A stretch of DNA of 12,911 nt from an uncultured Caulobacteraceae bacterium. GTDB lineage: Bacteria; Pseudomonadota; Alphaproteobacteria; Caulobacterales; Caulobacteraceae. Position numbers and translations under genes: made by a program. Under the pieces are notes generated by a model. That model had not been told where the DNA came from. It worked only from the letters and a program-made list of their open reading frames with translations, and searched no databases. The stretch covers positions 1-12,911 of the forward strand of contig CALEOQ010000548.1 in NCBI GenBank assembly GCA_937910255.1. Reading direction: 5' to 3'. Shown here piece after piece: positions 6,862 through 12,911 of the stretch. The number at the start of each line of letters is the position of its first letter. Position 1 is the first letter of the stretch.

Positions 6862-8121
6862 ATGACCAGCGAACCTGCGTTCAAATCCGAATTCCTGCGT
6901 CTGATGCAGACGCGCGGCTACATCCACCAGATCACCCATCCGGCGGAGCTGGATGAGGCGGCCTCCAAGGGCGTCGTCACGGCCTACATTGGTTTTGACG
7001 CCACCGCGCCGTCCCTGCATGTGGGCTCGCTGATCCAGATCATGATCCTGCGCCGGCTCCAGCAGAGCGGCCACAGGCCCATCGTTCTGATGGGCGGCGG
7101 GACGACCAAGATCGGCGACCCCACCGACAAGGATCAGTCGCGCCCCCTGCTCACGGAGGCGCAGATCCAGGCCAATATCGCCTCCATCAAGACCGTGTTC
7201 GCCAAGTTCCTGACCTTTGGCGACGGGCCGACCGACGCCATGATGGTCGACAACGACGCCTGGCTGTCGACGTACGGCTATGTCGAATTCCTGCGCGAGT
7301 TCGGCGTGCACTTCACGATCAACAGGATGTTGGCCTTCGACAGCGTCAAGACCCGGCTGGAACGCGAGCAGCCGATGACCTTCCTCGAGTTCAACTACAT
7401 GCTGATGCAGTCGGTGGACTTCCTGGAGCTGGAGCGGCGCCACGGCTGCATCCTGCAGATGGGCGGCTCGGACCAGTGGGGCAATATCGTCAATGGGGTG
7501 GAGCTGATCCGCCGCGTCGATCAGAAGCCGGCCTTCGGTCTGACCACCCCCCTGCTCTCCACGGCGTCCGGCCAGAAGATGGGCAAGACGGTCGGCGGGG
7601 CCGTCTGGCTGAACGCCGACATGCGCAGCCCCTACGACTACTGGCAGTTCTGGCGGAACACCGAGGACGCCGATGTCGGCCGCTTCATGCGGCTGTTCAC
7701 CGACCTGCCCCTGGACGAGATCGCCCGGTTGGAAAGCCTGGAAGGCGCGCAGATCAATGAGTCCAAGAAGGTGTTGGCCAATGCGGCGACCACCTTGTTG
7801 CACGGCGAAGAGGCCGCCCAGGCGGCCGAGGCGGCTGCGGTCGCCGCCTTCGAACAGGGCCAGCTGTCCACCGACCTGCCGAGCTTTGAGATTCCGCGCG
7901 GCGATCTCGAGGCCGGCGTCGTGCTGGCCGCCCTGGCCGCCGACGCGGGGCTTGCCACCTCCCGCGGCGAGGCCCGTCGCCTGGCGCAGGGCGGCGGCCT
8001 GCGGGTCAACGACACGGCTGAGACCGACGCCAACCGCACCCTGAGCGCCGCCGACCTGGTCGATGGCGTCATCAAACTGGCGGCGGGCAAGAAGAAGATC
8101 GTCCTGGTCCGGCCCGTCTGA
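6862..8121 (+). CDS. tyrS: Tyrosyl-tRNA synthetase
   Basis: TyrRS joins tyrosine to tRNA-Tyr in an ATP-dependent reaction. The 419-residue product is a class I synthetase of the bacterial TyrS type. It has YIGFDATAPSLHVGS with the HIGH-like HVGS at 53-56, MGGGTTKIGDP (77-87), the tyrosine-site GSDQWGN (202-208), the KMSKS-like KMGKT at 239-243, and a C-terminal S4 RNA-binding domain (about 356-419) with GEARRLAQGGGLRVN. I placed the start at 6862 because family members begin a few residues before the FKSEFL helix. In-frame ATGs at 6823 and 6796 would add 13 or 22 unusual residues; the one at 6796 has the better Shine-Dalgarno (GGAG). The bcp gene follows after 27 bases, so the two are likely cotranscribed. 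The leader, if transcription starts near 6649, is over 200 bases and structured. Confidence 0.96.
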   Translation: MTSEPAFKSEFLRLMQTRGYIHQITHPAELDEAASKGVVTAYIGFDATAPSLHVGSLIQIMILRRLQQSGHRPIVLMGGGTTKIGDPTDKDQSRPLLTEAQIQANIASIKTVFAKFLTFGDGPTDAMMVDNDAWLSTYGYVEFLREFGVHFTINRMLAFDSVKTRLEREQPMTFLEFNYMLMQSVDFLELERRHGCILQMGGSDQWGNIVNGVELIRRVDQKPAFGLTTPLLSTASGQKMGKTVGGAVWLNADMRSPYDYWQFWRNTEDADVGRFMRLFTDLPLDEIARLESLEGAQINESKKVLANAATTLLHGEEAAQAAEAAAVAAFEQGQLSTDLPSFEIPRGDLEAGVVLAALAADAGLATSRGEARRLAQGGGLRVNDTAETDANRTLSAADLVDGVIKLAAGKKKIVLVRPV

Positions 8122-8148
8122 GCCGGCCCCCTTTTGCGAGGAACGAAC

Positions 8149-8619
8149 ATGGCTGAACTTGAGGTGGGCGCTGAGGCCCCCGGCTTCGAACTGGAGGGGC
8201 CTGAAGGCCCGATCCGCCTGGCCGATTTCGCCGGCCAGACGCTGGTGCTCTATTTCTATCCCAAGGATGACACCTCGGGCTGCACCAAGGAGGCGATCGA
8301 TTTTTCAGAAATGTTGGATGCCTTCGAAGCGGCCGGCGCCGCGATTCTGGGCGTCTCCAAGGACTCCGTCGCCTCCCACGGGAAGTTCGCCGCCAAGCAC
8401 GATCTGAAGGTCGCCCTCGGATCGGACCCCAGCGGGACGGTGGTCGAAACCTACGGCGCCTGGGTCGAAAAGAGCATGTACGGCCGCAAATACATGGGGA
8501 TCGATCGCTCGACCTTCCTGATCGACGGCGCCGGAAAGATCGCCGGTATCTGGCGTAAGGTGAAGGTTCCTGGCCATGCCGCCGCAGTGCTCAAGGCGGC
8601 GCAGGCGCTCAAGGCCTGA
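8149..8619 (+). CDS. bcp: Bcp/PrxQ-type thiol peroxidase, single-Cys variant
   Basis: The product is a peroxiredoxin of 156 residues that reduces hydrogen peroxide and alkyl hydroperoxides in the cytosol. The active-site PKDDTSGC holds Pro38, Thr42 and the peroxidatic Cys45; Arg120 in GIDRSTFLID completes the site. The resolving Cys found five residues after Cys45 in E. coli Bcp is replaced by Ile50, and there is no other cysteine in the protein. It must therefore be resolved by an outside thiol, as in 1-Cys peroxiredoxins. The KSMYGRKYMGIDR stretch is typical of alphaproteobacterial members. The start at ATG 8149 follows GAGGAA by 5 bases; a TTG five codons earlier is less likely. It lies 27 bases after tyrS and ends just before a strong hairpin, so it closes this operon. 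Confidence 0.93.
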   Translation: MAELEVGAEAPGFELEGPEGPIRLADFAGQTLVLYFYPKDDTSGCTKEAIDFSEMLDAFEAAGAAILGVSKDSVASHGKFAAKHDLKVALGSDPSGTVVETYGAWVEKSMYGRKYMGIDRSTFLIDGAGKIAGIWRKVKVPGHAAAVLKAAQALKA

Positions 8620-8633
8620 GGCCGCCGACAGCA

Positions 8634-8676
8634 ACAACACCGGGCGATGGAACCTTTCGCCGGCGCCCGGTGTTGT
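8634..8676 (+). terminator. Strong hairpin after bcp, likely terminator
   Basis: ACAACACCGGGCG (8634-8646) and CGCCCGGTGTTGT (8664-8676) form a perfect 13-base-pair stem with a 17-base loop, starting 15 bases after the bcp stop. Only AGAATTGT follows, so there is no classical U tract. Position and stem strength support a terminator or an RNA 3'-end structure. Confidence 0.6.
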
Positions 8677-8877
8677 AGAATTGTCGCGCGACGCCGGAAT
8701 GTCGAAGCCTGCCTTTCGGCGCATCCGATCCGTGTGGCGCGGCGATTCAGTCTCGTCTAACGAGATGTTCGGTATGTCATCGATTTGCGGCCCTGCGCTC
8801 TCTTGTAGCGGGAAGGGTCTTGCGCGTGGCCTGCGTCTCATTGCATATCGTGCTCACTGCTCCTGATCACTACAGCG
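8677..8877 (+). other. Intergenic region upstream of the M23 peptidase gene
   Basis: About 200 bases without a convincing gene. It contains a small hairpin, TCTCGT (8751-8756) with ACGAGA (8760-8765). A possible weak promoter is TTGCGC (8820-8825) with CATATC (8844-8849), 18 bases apart. No Shine-Dalgarno precedes the downstream ATG, so that gene may be expressed from a leaderless or short-leader transcript. I see no CtrA box (TTAA-N7-TTAA). Confidence 0.4.
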
Positions 8878-10044
8878 ATGAGCATGACACGCATAACGCG
8901 CCTCCGCCGTTCGCTCGAAGAGCTGTTCCCCGAACGCCATCTCTATGTCCGTTCCGGCGGCGAGATGCGCGCCTACGTCCTCACCACCTCCAAGCAGCTT
9001 ATGGCCGCCGCCGGCGTCGGCGCCGCGGCGCTCTGGATGGGGATCTGCACCGCGGCCATGATGGTCAACGGCATGCAGATGTCGGCGAGCGACCAGGAAA
9101 TCGCCCGCACCCAGGCCAAGTACGAACGCTGGATCGCCGATCGCCAGGCCCGGCTGAACAGCGCCGTGGCCCAGCTGAACGCCACCAATGGGTCGATCGA
9201 CGATCTGGCCCTGTCGGTGGAAAAGCGCCACGCGGCGCTGGCCATGCTGCTCAGCGACTACAAGTCGACGCCGGGGGCCGCCGACGCCCTGGCCCCGGAA
9301 ATTCACAAGGCCTCGGCTGACCTCAGCGTCACCGATCCGGTGCGCCGGATCGAGCTGGTCCGCGCCGGCCAGGAGCGCCTGCTGGATTCCGCCGACTCCT
9401 TCGCCAAGGGGCGCGCCGAGCGCCTGCGCATGGCCTTCCGCCTGGCCGGCCTCAGCCCCAACGGCTATGCGCCCAAGTCCGGCGAGCTGGGCGGGCCGCT
9501 GATCGAGGCCAAGGACCCCAGCGCCCTGGCCGCCGTCCTGGACGTGGACGAGGACTTCGCCGCGCGCATCCAGCACGCCGCGACCAATCTTTCCGAAGCC
9601 CGCACCCTGGGCGTCGCCGCCGAGAAGCTGCCCCTGGCCAAGCCGACGTCGGCGGGCCGGCAGTCCAGCGGGTTCGGCGTCCGGTTCGATCCCTTCACCA
9701 AGCGCCCGGCCTTCCATTCCGGCCTGGATTTCGGCGGCGGCTTCATGATGCCCATCCTGGCCACCGGGCCTGGCGTGGTGTCCTTCGCCGGCGTCCGTTC
9801 CGGCTACGGCAATACGGTCGAGATCGACCATGGCCAGGGCTTCAAGACCCGCTACGCCCACATGCAGGCCATTGCGGTCAAGCCCGGCCAGCGCGTGGCG
9901 GTGGGCCAGCGGGTCGGCGGCATGGGCTCCACCGGCCGCTCCACCGGCGTGCATCTCCATTATGAAGTCTGGGTCAACGGCCGGGCGCAGAACCCCAGCC
10001 GTTTTGTGAAGGCGGGCGAGTATGTTCAGCAAGCAGCAGACTAA
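8878..10044 (+). CDS. Membrane-anchored M23 (LytM) endopeptidase, LmdC-like
   Basis: The product is a 388-residue peptidoglycan DD-endopeptidase. It has a short cytoplasmic N-terminus (1-40), one transmembrane helix (about 41-64), a helical, probably coiled-coil periplasmic region (about 70-245) and a C-terminal LytM domain (about 260-380). Zinc ligands are His280 and Asp284 in HSGLDFGGG and His361 in HLHYEVW; catalytic histidines are His328 in YAHM and His359. All are present, so the enzyme should be active. The cytoplasmic stretch EELFPERHLYVRSGGEMRAY resembles the conserved tail I recall for M23 proteins that bind bactofilin in Caulobacterales (LmdC of Hyphomonas). The bactofilin gene overlaps its 3' end by 23 bases, so the pair probably works as a localised wall-remodelling unit. 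An ATG two codons later (8884) is an alternative start. Confidence 0.9.
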   Translation: MSMTRITRLRRSLEELFPERHLYVRSGGEMRAYVLTTSKQLMAAAGVGAAALWMGICTAAMMVNGMQMSASDQEIARTQAKYERWIADRQARLNSAVAQLNATNGSIDDLALSVEKRHAALAMLLSDYKSTPGAADALAPEIHKASADLSVTDPVRRIELVRAGQERLLDSADSFAKGRAERLRMAFRLAGLSPNGYAPKSGELGGPLIEAKDPSALAAVLDVDEDFAARIQHAATNLSEARTLGVAAEKLPLAKPTSAGRQSSGFGVRFDPFTKRPAFHSGLDFGGGFMMPILATGPGVVSFAGVRSGYGNTVEIDHGQGFKTRYAHMQAIAVKPGQRVAVGQRVGGMGSTGRSTGVHLHYEVWVNGRAQNPSRFVKAGEYVQQAAD

Positions 10045-10591
10045 GTCGGACCAGACCAAGTCCCCGGCGAAGTTCGATCCGCCGGCGCTGTCGCCGCCCG
10101 ATGGCGGCGCCCCCCGCAAGAGCACCCCCAAGGTCGCCTCCCTGGTGGCCGAGAACATCACCCTTGAGGGTTCGATCAGCGGCGAAGGCGAGCTTCACAT
10201 TGACGGCGTCGTCCGCGGCGATGTCCGCATCGCCAAGCTGACCATCGGCGACACCGGTCATGTCGAAGGGGCGATCTATGCCGATGTGGTCGAGGCCCGC
10301 GGCCGGGTGATCGGCTCGATCACCGCCAAACAGGTGCGCCTGTATGGCACCTCCTATGTGGATGGCGACATCACCCACGAACAGCTGGCCATGGAGACCG
10401 GAGCCTTCTTCCAGGGCCGCAGCCTGAAGTTCCAAAGGCCGCCCGCGCCCCAGCCGGCGGCGGCCTCGTCGTCTTCCGCCTCGCCGTCCGCCGCCCCCGC
10501 CAAGCCTGCGGATCAGACGCCGGCCAAGTCCAGCCTCGATGTTCCGGCCGCGCCCTCCAGCAGCGCGCCGCAGCCCAAGCCGGTCTTTTAG
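10022..10591 (+). CDS. Bactofilin (BacA-like cytoskeletal protein)
   Basis: Bactofilins polymerise without nucleotide into membrane-bound filaments that recruit wall enzymes. This one has 189 residues: an N-terminal tail (1-37), the DUF583 right-handed beta-helix core (about 38-137) with repeats such as ISGEGELHIDGVVRGDVRI and GHVEGAIYADVVEARGRVIG, and a Pro/Ala/Ser-rich disordered tail (138-189). The first residues MFSKQ match what I recall of the Caulobacter BacA membrane-targeting sequence. The ATG lies inside the M23 peptidase gene in a different frame, 23 bases before that stop, so translation is likely coupled. Together they fit the known bactofilin/M23 partnership in cell shape and stalk or bud formation. 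bacA is the likely name, but I leave the symbol empty because paralogues exist. Confidence 0.93.
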   Translation: MFSKQQTKSDQTKSPAKFDPPALSPPDGGAPRKSTPKVASLVAENITLEGSISGEGELHIDGVVRGDVRIAKLTIGDTGHVEGAIYADVVEARGRVIGSITAKQVRLYGTSYVDGDITHEQLAMETGAFFQGRSLKFQRPPAPQPAAASSSSASPSAAPAKPADQTPAKSSLDVPAAPSSSAPQPKPVF

Positions 10592-10604
10592 GGTTCAATC
10601 CTTG

Positions 10605-10621
10605 CCGGCGCCTGGCGCCGG
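10605..10621. repeat. Short inverted repeat after the bactofilin gene
   Basis: CCGGCGC (10605-10611) and GCGCCGG (10615-10621) form a 7-base-pair hairpin with loop CTG, 14 bases after the bactofilin stop. It may contribute to 3'-end structure ahead of the main terminator. Confidence 0.4.
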
Positions 10622-10633
10622 TATGCCGACTCA

Positions 10634-10665
10634 AGACGAGGCGCAGGCTCACCTGCGCCTCGTTT
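10634..10665. terminator. Bidirectional terminator between bactofilin gene and prfB
   Basis: ACGAGGCGCAGG (10636-10647), loop CTCA and CCTGCGCCTCGT (10652-10663) form a perfect 12-base-pair stem, extended by a G-U and an A-T pair. It sits between the convergent bactofilin and prfB genes, whose stops are at 10591 and 10670. On the plus strand TTT follows, a short U run; the stem could serve both directions. Confidence 0.7.
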
Positions 10666-10669
10666 CGAC

Positions 10670-11774
10670 TCAGGGCTCGCGGGTGACGCCGACCCGCTGG
10701 GCCAGGGAAGCGCCCATGAAGGCGTCCAGATCCCCGTTCAGCACCCCGTCGGTGTCCGACGTCTCCACGTCGGTCCGCAGGTCCTTGACCATCTGATAGG
10801 GCTGCAGGACGTAGGAGCGGATCTGGTGGCCCCAGCCGATATCGGTCTTCTGGTCTTCCAGGGCCTGCTGTTCGGCCTCACGCCGCTGCAGCTCACGCTC
10901 ATAGAGCCTGGCCCGCAGCATCTTCCAGGCCTCTTCCCGGTTGGCGTGCTGAGACCGGCCCGCCTGGCAGGCGACCACGACGCCGGTGGGCACGTGGGTC
11001 AGGCGCACGGCGGAGTCGGTCTTGTTGATGTGCTGGCCGCCGGCGCCCGAGGCACGGTAGGTGTCGGTCCGCACATCAGCCGGATTGATCTCGATCTCGA
11101 TCGTGTCGTCCACCACCGGGAACACCCAGACCGAGGCGAAGCTCGTATGCCGCTTGGCGTTGGCGTCGAAGGGCGAGATGCGCACCAGACGGTGGACCCC
11201 GGCCTCGGTCTTCAGCCAGCCATAGGCGTTGGCGCCCTTGACCTGCAGGGTGGCGGACTTGATGCCGGCCTGCTCGCCCGAGGTTTCCTCGATCAACTCG
11301 ACGCTCATGCCGTGCTGCTGGGCCCACCGGCTGTACATGCGCAGCAGCATGCCGGCCCAGTCGTTGGACTCGGTGCCCCCGGCGCCGGAATTGATTTCCA
11401 CATAGGCGTCGTTGCCGTCGGCCTCGCCCGACAGCAGGGCCTCCAGCTCGGCGCGGGCGGCGCGGTCCTTGATGGCCCGCATTTCGGCGCGGGCTTCTTC
11501 CAGGCTGTCCTCGTCGCCCTCTTCGTCCGCCATCTCGGCCAGGGCGACCGCGTCCTCAAGGCCGCGTTCGAGGCCGCGCACCGCATCGATCTGACCGGCC
11601 AGGCGCTGGCGTTCGCGCATCAGGGCCTGGGCCTGGGCGGCGTCATCCCACAGGGTCGGATCTTCGACCCGGGCGTTCAGTTCATCGAGGTGTCGAAGGG
11701 CAGGTTCCCAGTCAAAGACGCCTCCTGAGCAGTCCGATGGACTGCTCGATGTCGGCCGCCATGGCCTCGACATC
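10670..11774 (-). CDS. prfB: Peptide chain release factor 2 with programmed +1 frameshift, 5' end missing
   Basis: RF2 recognises UAA and UGA stop codons and triggers peptide release. The main frame (11713-10670) encodes 347 residues, with ISPFD carrying the SPF codon-reading tripeptide and SGAGGQHINKTDSAVR carrying the GGQ catalytic motif. The N-terminal piece lies in another frame (11774-11712), reading DVEAMAADIEQSIGLLRRRL then TGA. The two join by +1 slippage at CTT TGA C (11717-11711), preceded by AGGAGG (11726-11721) with the same 3-base spacing as in E. coli. The full protein would have about 370 residues, as expected. Low RF2 makes the ribosome slip, so RF2 controls its own synthesis. 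The start codon and about two further codons are missing, because the sequence changes to foreign DNA at about 11774. Confidence 0.95.
11711..11726 (-). promoter_or_regulatory. RF2 autoregulatory frameshift site
   Basis: Read on the minus strand: AGGAGG, three bases (CGT), slippery CTT, in-frame TGA, then C. All elements of the canonical prfB recoding signal are present: an internal Shine-Dalgarno, the slippery codon, and the weak UGA C stop context. After the +1 shift the frame continues with GAC (Asp). Confidence 0.93.
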
Positions 11775-11777
11775 TAT
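11768..11777. other. Chimeric junction between two genomes
   Basis: Left of here the minus strand encodes RF2 right up to codon DVEAM, but the expected start (a Met two or three codons further) is absent. Right of here the plus strand encodes YKQHLQKLIDEGGAYYAF, the middle of a glutamyl-tRNA synthetase. Base composition drops sharply at the same point. The exact breakpoint is uncertain by several bases. Two core genes interrupted at one point indicate an artefact rather than a natural rearrangement. Confidence 0.9.
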
Positions 11778-12748
11778 ACAAGCAACATCTGCAGAAGTTG
11801 ATAGATGAAGGCGGCGCGTACTACGCTTTTGAAACACCGGAAGAACTCAATGAAGAACGAAAGCAAGCTCGTAAAGAAAAGCGAGCATATCGGTATAACC
11901 GAGCAGCGCTTGATTTGAGCCCCCAGACCGTGAAACAGTATCTTGAGGATGGGAAACCGCATGTTATCCGCTTTCGTGTTCCGGAAGGGGGATCAATCAA
12001 AGTAGACGATGCAGTTGTAGGTGTTGTAGAAGTGGAACGCTCAGAAGTTGATGACTTTGTGATTTGCAAGGCAGATGGATTTCCTACGTACCATTTTGCG
12101 GTTGTTGTTGATGACGAACTGATGAATGTAACACATGTCATTAGAGGGCAGGAACATCTCAACAACACATTCAAACATGTGTTGTTGCAAGAAGCGATGG
12201 GATTCGATCGTCCGGTATTTGCTCATCTATCATTAATCTTCAACCAAGATGGTTCAAAGATGTCCAAGCGCGATAAAGACAAAGCGCTCAGGGCAGTTGT
12301 CAATGAACGTGAGATTACTTCTCCACCGAATGCTTGCATCAGTTCAGAGTCATGGGAAACATGGCTATCCAACAAGGACAACCAACTTGAAATGGATGAA
12401 GCAAGCAGTTTGGCGGATGCTTTTGGAATTGAACTGCCAGAGATCAATATCGAAGATTTTCGCAAGGCTGGTTATCTACCAGAAGTGCTATTGAACTACT
12501 TGTGCCTGCTTGGTTGGTCTCCGGGAGGGGATATAGAACAATTCGATGCAGATTTCTTAGTTGAGCATTTTTCACTTGACCGTATTGTCAAGTCACCCGC
12601 GAAGTTCGACCGATTAAAATTGCTTGCTTTCAATCTTGACGCTCTGCAACGCATGTCTAGTGAAGAGTTTGAAACACGTTTACTGCAATGGTGCAATACC
12701 TATGCTCCAACATTTGCAAATCTTGGCGATAAATTTCAACGCTTTGCC
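11774..12748 (+). CDS. gltX: Glutamyl-tRNA synthetase, internal fragment from another organism
   Basis: This is about 324 codons from the middle of a class I GluRS, which charges tRNA-Glu with glutamate. The N-terminal HIGH motif is missing, cut by the chimeric junction, and the C-terminal anticodon-binding part is cut by adapter at 12749. Recognisable are EGGAYYAFETPEELNEER, RFRVPEGG, DGFPTYHFAVVVDDELM, THVIRGQEHLNNT and FNQDGSKMSKRD with the KMSKR signature (12257-12271). After KMSKR there is an extra segment, rich in acidic residues, before GYLPEVLLNYLCLLGWSPGGD. I associate such an extension with planctomycete GluRS. The lower GC content agrees that the source differs from the rest of the contig. 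There is no frameshift. An open frame that seems to end in SEERRVGKECRSRW is translated adapter. Confidence 0.93.
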
Positions 12749-12806
12749 AGATCGGAAGAGCGTCGTGTAGGGAAAGAGTGTAGATCTCGGTGGTCGCCGT
12801 ATCATT
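12749..12806. other. Illumina universal adapter, reverse complement (artefact)
   Basis: The 58 bases starting AGATCGGAAGAGCGTCGTGT and ending GTCGCCGTATCATT match the reverse complement of the full TruSeq universal adapter without a mismatch, as I remember it. It interrupts gltX in mid-gene. Confidence 0.98.
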
Positions 12807-12911
12807 AAAAAAAAAATATTCTAACAATAATGGTTTAACAATTTGTATAGTAAGGAAAGTGACAAGCATTCTATTATCTGTACATAGTTACGACACAACA
12901 CAGTGTGGAGC
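12807..12911. other. Poly-A run and non-genomic tail after the adapter
   Basis: Ten A residues (12807-12816) directly follow the adapter, as seen when a read runs past the end of its fragment. The remaining 95 AT-rich bases hold no recognisable gene and are probably low-quality read ends or unrelated sequence joined through the adapter. Confidence 0.85.

Noticed and set aside
8854..10161. 435-codon minus-strand frame opposite the M23 peptidase
   Set aside because: Low-complexity translation; the plus strand carries the complete LytM catalytic site.
11712..11714. Premature stop in prfB suggesting a pseudogene
   Set aside because: It is the conserved UGA of the RF2 programmed frameshift, with all the recoding signals intact.
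11774..12748. AT-rich gltX as a horizontally acquired gene or genomic island
   Set aside because: It is truncated at both ends, breaks prfB at its start, and abuts an adapter, so chimeric assembly explains it better than transfer.
12657..12869. 70-codon minus-strand ORF at the right end
   Set aside because: It consists largely of the adapter read in reverse, a known contaminant peptide pattern.

Overview
This window is a short-read assembly contig, not a clean genomic segment. Illumina library adapters lie near both ends (about 32-95 and 12749-12806), each followed outward by a homopolymer run and unrelated sequence. Between them sit two pieces of genomic DNA from different organisms. Bases 96 to about 11773 are GC-rich and carry well-formed genes in an order, and with promoter-like motifs, typical of Alphaproteobacteria of the Caulobacterales (Caulobacter/Phenylobacterium-like). 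Bases about 11774-12748 are clearly more AT-rich and hold an internal fragment of a glutamyl-tRNA synthetase gene of a type I associate with planctomycetes. The join falls inside the first codons of prfB, so I read it as an assembly or library chimera, probably from a metagenome.

The alphaproteobacterial part, left to right. (1) The start of an iron-sulfur cluster assembly operon on the minus strand: an IscR-like Rrf2 regulator, a NifS/IscS-type cysteine desulfurase, sufB, then a small charged protein cut off by the adapter. Three of the junctions are tight: two are 4-base ATGA overlaps and one is an 11-base gap. The operon promoter region holds a Caulobacter-style promoter overlapped by an exact half of the E. 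coli type 1 IscR site, which suggests feedback control by the first gene. (2) A divergent gene for a COG2945-like alpha/beta hydrolase with Asp at the usual nucleophile position. (3) A minus-strand pair: anmK (recycling of anhydro-MurNAc from cell wall) and an exported M20 metallo-amidohydrolase two bases downstream. (4) Divergent from anmK, tyrS followed by a single-cysteine Bcp/PrxQ peroxiredoxin. The tyrS leader holds a 15-codon ORF with tandem Tyr codons next to a hairpin, a possible attenuator. (5) A cell-shape pair: a membrane-anchored M23 (LytM) endopeptidase overlapping a bactofilin gene by 23 bases. (6) Convergent prfB (release factor 2) with an intact programmed +1 frameshift site, truncated at its 5' end by the chimeric junction.

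I see no tRNA, rRNA, CRISPR array, insertion sequence, phage gene or defence system. The genes are ordinary core genes. The items worth a second look are regulatory (suf promoter/IscR half-site, tyrS leader, RF2 frameshift), a few unusual active sites, and the artefactual ends and chimera that anyone using this contig should know about.
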